Assembly (NCBI GenBank): GCA_046484325.1
Contig: JAWOJB010000052.1
Span: 1-25,504 of the forward strand
Direction of reading: 5' to 3'
Source of the DNA: JAWOJB01 sp046484325
GTDB lineage: Bacteria > Actinomycetota > Acidimicrobiia > Spongiisociales > ZC4RG35
DNA: 25,504 bases
The notes beneath the pieces are model-generated. The model did not search any database. It saw nothing but the letters and a program-made list of their open reading frames with translations, and was not told the DNA's origin. Of the stretch, positions 1 to 7,093 are shown one piece after another (position 1 is the stretch's first letter; each line of letters begins with the position of its first letter). A program made the position numbers and the translations under genes.

Positions 1-2
1 CC

Positions 3-425
3 TACTCCGGCAACGGGGTGTCCGCTGCCGCCGCCAAGGCGGTGATCGAGCGGCTGGAGACGGGCGAGCCGATGGACCGCATCAAGCGGACCGGCACGGC
101 GCTCATGCGGGGGATCGAGCAGATCCTGGCCGACCGGGGCCTGGCCGGCCACGTCGTCGGCCATCCCTCCATGTTCTCGGTCTTCCTCGGCGAGGAGGCC
201 CCCCGGGAGTACCGGGACACCGTCCACCACGACGCCCGTGTCTACGACAACACGGTCATGGGGATGATCGAGCGGGGGGTCATGCCCTGCCCGGACGGAC
301 GGGAGCCCTGGTTCATCTGCGCCGCCCACACCGACGAGGACGTCGCCACCTCGCTGCAGGTGTTCGACGAGGCCTTGGGGGAAACCCTGGCCAAGGCGGG
401 CAGCCTGCGCGACATCAACGACTGA
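3..425 (+). CDS. Class III (PLP) aminotransferase, C-terminal part, glutamate-1-semialdehyde aminomutase-like
   Basis: This is the last 140 or so residues of a gene whose start lies before the window; the reading frame is open from base 3. The fragment begins YSGNGVSAAAA, the small-domain region that follows the active-site lysine in class III PLP aminotransferases. It ends with WFICAAHTDEDVATSLQVFDEAL, which matches the AHTDEDI tail of the glutamate-1-semialdehyde 2,1-aminomutase (HemL) group. HemL makes 5-aminolevulinate for tetrapyrroles, but other aminotransferases in this group act on different substrates. The PLP lysine and the gate loop that would separate them are not in the window. 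The gene stops 17 nt before the convergent DoxX-like gene. Family confidence is good; the exact substrate is not resolved. Confidence 0.75.
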   Translation, partial: YSGNGVSAAAAKAVIERLETGEPMDRIKRTGTALMRGIEQILADRGLAGHVVGHPSMFSVFLGEEAPREYRDTVHHDARVYDNTVMGMIERGVMPCPDGREPWFICAAHTDEDVATSLQVFDEALGETLAKAGSLRDIND

Positions 426-442
426 CGGTTGCCGGGCGGCGG

Positions 443-961
443 TCAGCGAGAGGAGGCGGAGGCGAGCCGCCGTCCGGCCTCCAGCGCCTCGGCGTCGTCG
501 ACCATGCCGCCGCCCCGAACCGTGGCGCCGATCACGAGACCGGCGCTCACCAGCACCAGGTTCTTGATGATGTACTGGCCCTCGAGGGTCGGCACGAGCG
601 CCGCCGACCAGGTGAGGTCGGGGAACAGCACGAGCGGGGTGATGGTCCCGAGCATCTGGCCGAACAGCAGCAGGAGCGTGAGGCGCATCGCACGGCCGAA
701 CACCAGTCCGAGGCCGATGGCGGTCTCGAGGGCGGCGAGGGCGACGAGGGCAGGCCCCGTGGGGATGATCCCGAAGCTCAGCCGCTCGATCGTGGCCGCG
801 GCGAGCTCGTCTGCGGGGCTCAGGCCGGGCCAGAACTTGAGGACCCCGAACCACAGGAACACGGCCCCCACGCTGATTCTCAGGAGGAGGACGCCCCGCT
901 CAGCCATCCACCGGGTCAATGTCCGATCGAGCCCGGCGAGCCAGGAGAGATGACCCATCAT
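443..961 (-). CDS. DoxX-like integral membrane protein
   Basis: A 172-residue protein with about four hydrophobic segments (roughly residues 22-45, 65-85, 90-112 and 130-150). The arrangement fits the DoxX/SURF4-like family: a first helix with the pattern LLRISVGAVFLWFGVLKFWPG, a second helix rich in Ala/Gly/Leu with a conserved Glu (ALETAIGLGLV), and a late segment reading GQYIIKNLVLVSAGLVIGA. Family members are small membrane proteins of poorly defined role, some linked to redox or thiosulfate chemistry; nothing here points to one function. Two start codons lie side by side (961 and 958). A TAGCTT box ends 6 nt before the first, so translation may begin at the mRNA end. It diverges from the thiamine-diphosphate enzyme gene. 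Confidence 0.75.
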   Translation of the reverse strand: MMGHLSWLAGLDRTLTRWMAERGVLLLRISVGAVFLWFGVLKFWPGLSPADELAAATIERLSFGIIPTGPALVALAALETAIGLGLVFGRAMRLTLLLLFGQMLGTITPLVLFPDLTWSAALVPTLEGQYIIKNLVLVSAGLVIGATVRGGGMVDDAEALEAGRRLASASSR

Positions 962-967
962 GATCGA

Positions 968-973
968 AAGCTA
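968..973 (-). promoter_or_regulatory. -10 box of the DoxX-like gene (leaderless type)
   Basis: Reads TAGCTT on the minus strand, 6 nt before the first ATG (961) and 9 nt before the second (958). This matches the actinobacterial TANNNT -10 element. No ribosome binding site fits between box and start, so a leaderless mRNA is inferred. Confidence 0.5.
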
Positions 974-1019
974 GACCCGGACCCCGCATACCGTGAGCCC
1001 GGGGGCGGATCGGGCGGGA

Positions 1020-1025
1020 TAACCT
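1020..1025 (+). promoter_or_regulatory. -10 box of the thiamine-diphosphate enzyme gene
   Basis: Reads TAACCT. Transcription would start near 1032, giving a leader of about 30 nt that carries AAGGAG (1052-1057) six bases before the ATG at 1064. No convincing -35 hexamer is visible. Confidence 0.4.
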
Positions 1026-1063
1026 CGCCCGACCAGCTCATCGACCGGCACAAGGAGACCGGC

Positions 1064-2695
1064 ATGGCGCAGATCCACGGCGGACAGGTGATCGCCCGGG
1101 GCCTCCGGGCCGAGGGGGTGGACACGATCTTCACCCTGACCGGCGGTCACATCCTGCCCATCCTCGACGGGTGCGTGCAGGAGGGGATCCGGGTGGTGGA
1201 CGTGCGGCACGAGCAGGCCGCCGCCCACGCCGCCGAGGCCTACGGTCGGCTCACGGGGAGGCTGGGGGTGGCGGCCGTCACGGCGGGGCCCGGGGTGACC
1301 GACGCCATCACCGGGGTTGCCAACGCCTGGTTCGCCAACACCCCGATGCTCCTGATCGGGGGCCGCCACCTGCTGCGCCAGGAGCTGAAGGGCGGGCTGC
1401 AGGAGATGGACCATCCCAAGCTCTTCGAGGGGATCACCGCCTGGGCCGGGACCGCCTGGAAGGTCGATCGGCTGGCCGACTACGTCGCCACCGCCGCCCG
1501 GCACGCCTTCGCCGGTCGGGGGGCGCCGGTGTTCCTCGACGTCCCGATGGACGTCCAGTTCGACATGGTCGAGGAGACCGCCGTGCCGGTGCCCACTCAC
1601 TATCGGGCCCAGGAGCCGCCTGGCGTGGACCCGGCGACCCTGGACCGGATCATCGAGGCATTGAACCGCTCGGAGCGGCCCATGATCTTCGCCGGCGCCG
1701 GGTCCCGCAGCCCGGGGGGCAACCGGCTGCGCGAACTGGCCGAGTCGCTCCAGGCACCTACCTATCTGAACAGCCGGGCCCGCGGCTCGCTGCCCCACGG
1801 GCATCCGCTGCTGGGGGTGCATGCCCGTTCGAAGGCCTTCGCCGAGTGCGACCTGGTCCTCGCGCTCGGCGTGGATTGGGACTTCCGGACCAACTACGGG
1901 GAGCGGATCAACCCCGATGCCGTCGTCGTTCAGCTCGACCTCGATCCGACCAAGATCGGCTGGAACCGCCCCGCCCACCTGGGGATCGTGGCCGACCCGA
2001 TCACCGTCGCCGGCCAGCTCGCCGATCAGGCCAACCGGTTCGCCCCGGACACCACCGGGGCGTGGACGGCCGACGTGATGGAGGCCGAAGCCGAGCGGCA
2101 GGCGGCCGCCGAACTCGAGGCCGAAGCCTCCGACCGCCCGGTGATGCCCCAGCGCTTCGCTCGGGAGGTCGCCGGGTTCTTCGGGCCCGACGCCATCGTG
2201 GCCGTGGACGGGGGGGACATCGTGTCGACGACCGCCAAGTGGTTGCAGGTGTCGACGCCCGGTCACGTGCTCGATCCCGGCCCGTTCGGGACGCTCGGTA
2301 CCGGCTCTCCGTATGCCATCGCCGCCAAGGTCGCCTTCCCCGACAAGCTCGTGGGGATCGTCTATGGGGACGGGGCGTTCGGGTTCAACGCCATGGAGTT
2401 CGACACGATGGTCCGGTTGGGTCTGCCGATCGTGGCGGTGGTCGGCAACGACGGCGTCTGGTCGAACATCAAGACCCTCCACCGCATGTTCTTCCCCGAC
2501 CGGCTGGTGGCCTCGGACCTCGGCGTGCGTCCCTACCACGATGTGGTCGCCGCCCTCGGCGGTCACGGCGAGCTGGTCGAGGACCCTGCCGAGATCCGAC
2601 CTGCCCTCGAGCGGGCCAGGTCGTCGGGGCGCCCGGCCCTCGTCAACGTCCACCTGGCCGAGACGATGCGGGCGTCGTCGAACTACGCACAGTGA
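1064..2695 (+). CDS. Thiamine-diphosphate-dependent enzyme, acetolactate synthase / 2-hydroxyacyl-CoA lyase-like
   Basis: A 543-residue enzyme with the three-domain layout of the acetolactate synthase/pyruvate oxidase superfamily. The Pyr domain carries the activating glutamate in VRHEQAAAHAAEAYGR. A central domain (around residues 185-320) follows. The C-terminal PP domain has the diphosphate/magnesium motif GDGAFGFNAMEFDTMVR with the distal asparagine in VGNDGVW. The MEFDTMVRLGLP pattern resembles oxalyl-CoA decarboxylase and 2-hydroxyacyl-CoA lyase relatives as much as true acetolactate synthases, and no small regulatory subunit (ilvN) follows, so isoleucine/valine biosynthesis is doubtful. 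The frame is open back to 950, but ATG 1064 has a strong AAGGAG at six bases and avoids overlapping the DoxX gene, so it is preferred. Family certain; substrate open. Confidence 0.85.
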   Translation: MAQIHGGQVIARGLRAEGVDTIFTLTGGHILPILDGCVQEGIRVVDVRHEQAAAHAAEAYGRLTGRLGVAAVTAGPGVTDAITGVANAWFANTPMLLIGGRHLLRQELKGGLQEMDHPKLFEGITAWAGTAWKVDRLADYVATAARHAFAGRGAPVFLDVPMDVQFDMVEETAVPVPTHYRAQEPPGVDPATLDRIIEALNRSERPMIFAGAGSRSPGGNRLRELAESLQAPTYLNSRARGSLPHGHPLLGVHARSKAFAECDLVLALGVDWDFRTNYGERINPDAVVVQLDLDPTKIGWNRPAHLGIVADPITVAGQLADQANRFAPDTTGAWTADVMEAEAERQAAAELEAEASDRPVMPQRFAREVAGFFGPDAIVAVDGGDIVSTTAKWLQVSTPGHVLDPGPFGTLGTGSPYAIAAKVAFPDKLVGIVYGDGAFGFNAMEFDTMVRLGLPIVAVVGNDGVWSNIKTLHRMFFPDRLVASDLGVRPYHDVVAALGGHGELVEDPAEIRPALERARSSGRPALVNVHLAETMRASSNYAQ

Positions 2696-2696
2696 C

Positions 2697-3473
2697 TCAG
2701 AGGACGACCAGCCCGAGGATCCCCACGACGGTCGTGTAGATCGCGAACGGCAGGAACCCGACCGTGGCGAGCGCCCGGAGCACGATGCCGATGGCGGCGT
2801 GGCCGGAGAGGGCCGCCACCGCCATCCCGACGGCGAGCAGGGAGAGGTCGGCGTCGGTGCCCGCCACGTCGAGGAGCGAGATCAGGCCTCCTCCGGCGAT
2901 GGTCGGGATGGCCAGGAGGAAGGCATACCTGGCCGCTTCCTCCCGCCGGAACCTGCGCCCGATGCCGGCGGTGATCGTCATCCCCGAGCGTGAGATCCCC
3001 GGCACGAGGGCCATCGCCTGTGCCACACCGACGACGACGGCGTCGGGGATCCTCCCCTCCTCGAGGCGGCGCGAGCCGACCGTGAGGAACGTCCCGATGT
3101 AGAGCACGGCCGACGTGACCAGGACGGCACCCGCCACCCGCCGGGGGTCGTCCTGGAAGGCGTCGAGGGCATTGGCCAGCGGCAGTCCGATCACGGCGGG
3201 CACGGTGCCCAGCGCCAGGAGCCCCAGCACCCGGCGGGCCTCGGGATCGGTGCCGAGATGGGCGAGCCTGGCAAGGTCGCGGCGGTAATAGACGATCACC
3301 GCCAGCAGGGTGCCGAGGTGGAGCACCGCCGAGACGGCCAGATCGGGCACGGAGACGTCGAAGCCGAGCGCCTGGAGAAAGGCCGGCACGAGCACGAGGT
3401 GGCCGCTCGACGAGACGGGGAGGAACTCGGTGAGGCCCTGGACGAGGCCCCAGATGACGACTTCGATCACCAC
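2697..3473 (-). CDS. uppP: Undecaprenyl-diphosphatase UppP (BacA family)
   Basis: A 258-residue polytopic membrane enzyme that removes a phosphate from undecaprenyl diphosphate so the lipid carrier can be reused for peptidoglycan and other wall polymers. Both family signatures are present: QGLTEFLPVSSSGH at residues 12-25, with the catalytic-site Glu16 and Ser/His residues, and PGISRSGMT at 158-166, with the essential Arg162. The length is normal for the family, with seven to eight hydrophobic segments. It converges on the thiamine-diphosphate gene with one base between stop codons, so no separate terminator fits. Two GTG codons (3473 and 3470) compete as start. A TAACGT box lies 3 nt before the first and 6 nt before the second, favouring a leaderless start at 3470. 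Confidence 0.95.
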   Translation of the reverse strand: MVIEVVIWGLVQGLTEFLPVSSSGHLVLVPAFLQALGFDVSVPDLAVSAVLHLGTLLAVIVYYRRDLARLAHLGTDPEARRVLGLLALGTVPAVIGLPLANALDAFQDDPRRVAGAVLVTSAVLYIGTFLTVGSRRLEEGRIPDAVVVGVAQAMALVPGISRSGMTITAGIGRRFRREEAARYAFLLAIPTIAGGGLISLLDVAGTDADLSLLAVGMAVAALSGHAAIGIVLRALATVGFLPFAIYTTVVGILGLVVL

Positions 3474-3476
3474 GGC

Positions 3477-3482
3477 ACGTTA
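3477..3482 (-). promoter_or_regulatory. -10 box of uppP
   Basis: Reads TAACGT on the minus strand, 6 nt before the second in-frame GTG (3470). This is the same spacing as at the SAF-domain and DoxX-like genes. Confidence 0.4.
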
Positions 3483-3492
3483 CCGAGGCGGT

Positions 3493-4023
3493 TCAGCCGC
3501 CCAGCGCCACCGTCAGCCGACCCTCGGCCCGGGCGGTCGCAACCTGGGCGAGCCACTCCCCGGGCACCGCCACCATCCCCCGGGGGCCGGCCGAGAAGTC
3601 GTCTTCGTCGCTCAGGGCAACCAGGATGCCGGGCACCAGGCTGCCCGTGCCGGTGGCGGGGTCGACGAGTGCCAGGCGGACCTCGCTCCCTGGCCGGGCC
3701 GTGGCGGGGATGTCCATCTCCACCAGCCACCAACCGGCGGGCACGACCGCCCCGGCGGGTCGGAACCGGCCGGGGAGGAGAGGCTCGCCGGCGGCGACGG
3801 GAGCGGAGAGGACGGCTGGCAGCTCGACCGATTCGAGGATCCCACGGGGGATCGACCGCCACTCGAGGTCGGCCTCGGCGGGCTGCTCGCCCGCCTCCAG
3901 GTCGCGAACGGCGAAGGGGTGCTCGACGGTGGGTCGGGGACCGAAGTCGGCCCACAGGGAGGCGGTCACGACCGTGACGATCGCCGCCCACCGCAGGTAG
4001 GGCGGTCGGGCGAGCCAGTACAC
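3493..4023 (-). CDS. SAF-domain membrane-anchored protein (CpaB/RcpC-like)
   Basis: A 176-residue protein with one N-terminal hydrophobic helix (about residues 9-25) followed by a SAF-type beta fold: FAVRDLEAGEQPAEADLEWRSIPRGIL, then a second strand pair around GEPLLPGRFRPAGAVVPAGWWLVEMDIP. SAF domains of this group occur in pilus assembly protein CpaB/RcpC, but no other pilus gene lies in the window. In actinobacteria a stand-alone SAF gene is frequently found beside fmdB, as here, and its function is not established. The start is a GTG with a TAGCGT box six bases upstream. The C-terminal half has no recognised catalytic residues. Confidence 0.7.
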   Translation of the reverse strand: MYWLARPPYLRWAAIVTVVTASLWADFGPRPTVEHPFAVRDLEAGEQPAEADLEWRSIPRGILESVELPAVLSAPVAAGEPLLPGRFRPAGAVVPAGWWLVEMDIPATARPGSEVRLALVDPATGTGSLVPGILVALSDEDDFSAGPRGMVAVPGEWLAQVATARAEGRLTVALGG

Positions 4024-4029
4024 GGCGCC

Positions 4030-4035
4030 ACGCTA
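4030..4035 (-). promoter_or_regulatory. -10 box of the SAF-domain gene (leaderless type)
   Basis: Reads TAGCGT on the minus strand, with 6 nt between it and the GTG start. The same hexamer is the -10 of ku and of whiB in this window. Confidence 0.5.
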
Positions 4036-4069
4036 TCGGGGGCCCGTGCCGGCGGGAAGGGGGTCGGCG

Positions 4070-4348
4070 TCAGTCGTCGGACGTGGACGCCGAGGCCTTC
4101 GAGGTGGAGCTCGGCGACGGCGTCGAGGCCTTCGAGGTGGAGCTCGGCGACGGCGTCGAGGCTTTCGAGGCCGACCGCGAATCGGTGACGTAGAAGCCGG
4201 AGCCCTTGAACACCACGCCCCGGGCGTGGAAGATCTTCTGGAGCTCGCCTCCGCACTCGTCGTGACGGCGGAGCGGCTTGTCTTTGAACGACTGCACCAC
4301 CTCGAGCTGCGCGCCGCAGGCCTTGCAGCGATATTCGTAGGTGGGCAT
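4070..4348 (-). CDS. FmdB/Ruc-type zinc-ribbon protein with repeated low-complexity tail
   Basis: A 92-residue protein starting MPTYEYRCKACG, the diagnostic start of the FmdB zinc-ribbon family. In mycobacteria the family member Ruc is a redox-regulated co-chaperone of Hsp70, with a four-cysteine zinc site and a disordered tail. Here the first knuckle is Cys8/Cys11, but the second reads H-D-E-C, giving His29/Cys32 where two cysteines are usual. The conserved GVVFKGSGFYVTD block follows at 44-56. The tail from about residue 57 is Ser/Thr/Ala/Lys-rich and made of an 11-residue repeat. The start is fixed by the family N-terminus and a GGAGAGG just upstream. It shares a 92-nt divergent promoter region with plsY. 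Confidence 0.9.
   Translation of the reverse strand: MPTYEYRCKACGAQLEVVQSFKDKPLRRHDECGGELQKIFHARGVVFKGSGFYVTDSRSASKASTPSPSSTSKASTPSPSSTSKASASTSDD
4092..4169. repeat. 33-bp tandem repeat in the tail of the FmdB gene
   Basis: Two identical 33-bp units (4092-4124 and 4125-4157) are followed by a 12-bp partial, near-identical third copy. On the minus strand each unit encodes SKASTPSPSST, so copy number can change without a frameshift. Confidence 0.9.
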
Positions 4349-4381
4349 GACCTCTCCGCGGTGGACGGGGAACCAGCCGGA

Positions 4382-4387
4382 AGTATA
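4382..4387 (-). promoter_or_regulatory. -10 box of the FmdB gene
   Basis: Reads TATACT on the minus strand, about 33 nt before the start codon, close to the general sigma-70 consensus. The leader between box and ATG carries GGAGAGG. No good -35 hexamer is visible at 16-18 nt. Confidence 0.5.
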
Positions 4388-4426
4388 GGGGAAGAGGGGA
4401 TCTGGTCGGTCGAGGGACGGCGACCG

Positions 4427-4432
4427 TACACT
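4427..4432 (+). promoter_or_regulatory. -10 box of the plsY operon (leaderless type)
   Basis: Reads TACACT, with 8 nt to the ATG of plsY. No ribosome binding site is present in those 8 nt, so a leaderless transcript is inferred for plsY-galU-moeA-moaC. Confidence 0.55.
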
Positions 4433-4440
4433 CGTCGCCC

Positions 4441-5040
4441 ATGCCTGCGTGGCTCGCCCTGGCCTCCGCCTATCTGATCGGCTCGGTGGACTTCGCCGTG
4501 ATCGTCGCCAGAGCCAAGGGGGTCGACATCCACGCCGTCGGCTCGGGCAACCCAGGGGCCAGCAACGTGGCCCGGAGCATCGGGCGGGGGGCTGCGGCAA
4601 CGGTGCTCGTCGGTGACCTCCTCAAAGGGGTGATCGCCGCCGCCATGGGGTGGATGGCTGGGGCGGGGGCACCCGATCCGGTCGACGAGCCGCTGGCTCT
4701 GGCCGCCGGCTTCCTGGCCGTGCTCGGCCACTGCTACCCGGTGTTCCATCGGTTCCGGGGTGGGCGGGGGGTTGCCACGAGCGGAGGAGTGCTCCTCTTC
4801 GTGGTCCCGATCGCCGGTCTCGTGGCGGCGGGGTTGTGGGCGATCGTCGTCAAGCTCACGCGGGTTGCGGCGATCGCCTCACTGACGGTGGCGGTGGCGG
4901 CGGTTCCCCTCGCCATCTGGCAAGGGGTGACCCTGCCCGGCCTGTGGTGGCTGCTCGCGATGTGCGGGCTGGTGGTGATTCGCCACATCCCCAACATCCG
5001 GCGCATGATCCGGGGAACCGAGCACGAGGTGTCCGCATGA
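4441..5040 (+). CDS. plsY: Acyl-phosphate:glycerol-3-phosphate acyltransferase PlsY
   Basis: A 199-residue polytopic membrane enzyme that acylates the 1-position of glycerol 3-phosphate with acyl phosphate, the first step of phospholipid synthesis. All three family motifs are visible: GSGNPGASNVAR (residues 34-45), GHCYPVFHRFRGGRGVA (96-112), and a C-terminal RHIPNIRRMIRGTE (181-194) corresponding to the HxxNIxRxxxGxE motif. About five hydrophobic segments separate them, and the length is typical. It opens a plus-strand operon; its TGA overlaps the ATG of galU by four bases. The partner PlsX is not in the window. Confidence 0.95.
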   Translation: MPAWLALASAYLIGSVDFAVIVARAKGVDIHAVGSGNPGASNVARSIGRGAAATVLVGDLLKGVIAAAMGWMAGAGAPDPVDEPLALAAGFLAVLGHCYPVFHRFRGGRGVATSGGVLLFVVPIAGLVAAGLWAIVVKLTRVAAIASLTVAVAAVPLAIWQGVTLPGLWWLLAMCGLVVIRHIPNIRRMIRGTEHEVSA

Positions 5041-5855
5041 CCCAGGTCGACGTCGCCGTCATCCCCGCCGCCGGGCGCGGCACCCGGATGCGACCGGCCA
5101 CGCGGGTCGTCCCCAAGGCGCTGCTGACCGTCGTCGACCGCCCGGCCATCCAGTACGCAGTGGAGGAGGCGGCCCGGGCCGGCGCCACCGAGGCCATCCT
5201 GGTGGTCGATCTCGACGCCGGACACCTGGTGCAGAGGCACTTCATGGGCGACGACCGGCTCCCCGGGCTCGAGCACGTCCGGGTTCGCCCGGTCGTTCAG
5301 GAAGAGCCGCTCGGCCTCGGGCACGCGGTGCTCGAAGCCAGGGAGATGGTGGGGGACCGCCCGTTCTTCTGCGTCCTGGCCGACGACATCGTCCACCCGG
5401 ACCACGACGTCCTCTCCGGCCTGGCCGAGGCGGCCGGCACCGACGACATCTCGGTCATCTGCCTTCAGCGCCTCACCGAAGACCAGCTGTCCTCCAAAGG
5501 TGTCGTGGTACCCGCCTCCGACGAGTACGGCGAGGTGGTCGAGCTGGCCGGAGCGGTCGAGAAGCCCGGCCCCGAGCGAGCACCGTCCCGGCTGGGGATC
5601 CTCGGGCGTTACCTGTTCACGCCCGAGGTCTTCGAGTTGCTCGCCGGGCTCGAACCCGGTGTGGGCGGCGAGATCCAGCTGACCGACGCCATCGACGCTC
5701 TCGGTCGCCGGGGGCGGCTGCGGGGGGTCGTGGCCGATCGTGAACTCCTCGACATCGGCAACCCGCTCGGGCTGCTCGATGCGTCGGTGGTGCTGGGCCT
5801 GGCGAGGTTCGGTGACGAGTTCCGGCGCCACCTCTTGGACGAGCTGGGCTCGTGA
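5037..5855 (+). CDS. galU: UTP-glucose-1-phosphate uridylyltransferase GalU
   Basis: A 272-residue cytoplasmic nucleotidyltransferase making UDP-glucose, the donor for glycolipids, trehalose and exopolysaccharides. The nucleotide-binding signature is intact near the N-terminus: AAGRGTRMRPATRVVPKALL at residues 11-30, containing the GxGTR loop and the conserved lysine. Further family features are the LGHAVLEA uridine-binding stretch, an Asp pair at LADDIVH for the metal, and VEKPGPE before the sugar-binding region. The start ATG overlaps the plsY stop (ATGA) and the gene runs into moeA with the same arrangement (GTGA). The galU-moeA order is also found in mycobacteria. Confidence 0.93.
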   Translation: MTQVDVAVIPAAGRGTRMRPATRVVPKALLTVVDRPAIQYAVEEAARAGATEAILVVDLDAGHLVQRHFMGDDRLPGLEHVRVRPVVQEEPLGLGHAVLEAREMVGDRPFFCVLADDIVHPDHDVLSGLAEAAGTDDISVICLQRLTEDQLSSKGVVVPASDEYGEVVELAGAVEKPGPERAPSRLGILGRYLFTPEVFELLAGLEPGVGGEIQLTDAIDALGRRGRLRGVVADRELLDIGNPLGLLDASVVLGLARFGDEFRRHLLDELGS

Positions 5856-7093
5856 AGCCCCTGGTCGACGCCCAGCGGGAGGTCCTGGCGGCGGTGCCCC
5901 CGCTCCCCGAGAGCCGGGTGTCGCTCGCTCGGGCGTTGGGGCTGGTGCTGGCCGCCGACGTGGTGGCACCCCACGATGTTCCCCCCTTCGACAACTCGGC
6001 CATGGACGGGTTCGCCGTCCGCGGATCGGATGTCGCCTCCGCTCCGGTCGACCTCGACGTCGTGGAGGACGTGGCCGCCGGCCACGTCCCCTCGACCGCC
6101 GTCGCCGCCGGCTCGGCGATCCGCATCATGACGGGGGCTCCGATGCCCGAGGGTGCCGACACCGTGGTGCGGGTGGAAGACACCGAGATCGGCCGTCGTC
6201 CGGGCACCGTGAGGATCCTCGTCCCCACCGAGGCCGGGACCGCCGTGCGCCGGGCGGGAGGCGACGTTGCCGCCGGCACCGTCGTGATGACCCAGGGCAC
6301 CCGGCTCGGACCCGCCCATCTGGGGGTTCTGGCCACCCTCGGGGTGACCTCGCCCCGGGTCGCCCGCCGCTGGCGGGTCGCCATCCTCTCAACCGGCGAC
6401 GAGGTCCAGCCCGTGACGGTGCCCGAGCTTCGGCCCGGCTGGATCCGCGACGCCAACCGCCCGCTGCTGGCCGGGCTGCTGGGCGAACTCGGCGCCGAGG
6501 TGGTCGACATCGGCATCGTGGGCGACGACCCGGCCATGCTCCGCACGGCCCTGCGCCGGGCGGTGACCGAGTCCGATGCGGTCGTCACCTCCGGCGGGGT
6601 GTCGGTCGGTGTCCACGACCTGCTGAAGCAGGTGCTCTCACAGCTCGGGGATGTTGCGCTCTGGCAGGTGGCGATGCAGCCGGCCAAGCCGTTCGCGTTC
6701 GGGCTCGTCGACGGGGTGCCGGTCTTCGGTCTCCCCGGCAACCCGGTGTCGGTGCTCGTGGCCTTCGAGCAGTTCGTTCGCCCGGCGCTGCTGGCGATGT
6801 CGGGGGCCCTCCGGTTGTTCCGGCCGCGGGTGCCCGGGGTGGCCGGTGAGACCTTCGCCACCGATCCGACCAAGACGGTGTTCCTGCGGGTGGTCACCTC
6901 CCTCGAAGGCGGGCGGTGGGTGGCCCGGTCGGCTGGCGACCAGTCGTCGAACGTGCTCTCGGCGGCGGCGGCGGCCGATGCCCTGGCGGTGGTGCCGGCC
7001 GGCACCGGGACGGTGGCGGAGGGAGAGCCGCTCGACCTGGAGCTGCTGCTCGCTCCCGAGACCCGCGGCGCCGAGGAGGCGCTCGATGGCTGA
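5852..7093 (+). CDS. moeA: Molybdopterin molybdenumtransferase MoeA
   Basis: A 413-residue enzyme that inserts molybdate into adenylylated molybdopterin in the last step of molybdenum cofactor synthesis. Domain order is normal: an N-terminal region with DNSAMDGFAVR (47-57), a substrate-loop region RIMTGAPMPEGADTVVRVED, the MogA-like catalytic domain with LSTGDEV, the TSGGVSVG loop and LPGNPVSVLVAFE, and a C-terminal beta domain. It starts with GTG in a 4-nt overlap with galU and overlaps moaC by 8 nt. Only moeA and moaC of the cofactor pathway are in the window; moaA, moaE/moaD and the molybdate transporter must lie elsewhere. Confidence 0.95.
   Translation: MKPLVDAQREVLAAVPPLPESRVSLARALGLVLAADVVAPHDVPPFDNSAMDGFAVRGSDVASAPVDLDVVEDVAAGHVPSTAVAAGSAIRIMTGAPMPEGADTVVRVEDTEIGRRPGTVRILVPTEAGTAVRRAGGDVAAGTVVMTQGTRLGPAHLGVLATLGVTSPRVARRWRVAILSTGDEVQPVTVPELRPGWIRDANRPLLAGLLGELGAEVVDIGIVGDDPAMLRTALRRAVTESDAVVTSGGVSVGVHDLLKQVLSQLGDVALWQVAMQPAKPFAFGLVDGVPVFGLPGNPVSVLVAFEQFVRPALLAMSGALRLFRPRVPGVAGETFATDPTKTVFLRVVTSLEGGRWVARSAGDQSSNVLSAAAAADALAVVPAGTGTVAEGEPLDLELLLAPETRGAEEALDG

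Noticed and set aside
971..2653. Long open frame antisense to the thiamine-diphosphate enzyme
   Set aside because: Composition is Gly/Arg/His/Pro-rich with no recognisable domain. It mirrors the codon bias of the real gene, as expected in GC-rich DNA.
4070..4170. CRISPR-like short repeats
   Set aside because: The 33-bp units are directly adjacent with no spacers and encode an in-frame protein repeat.
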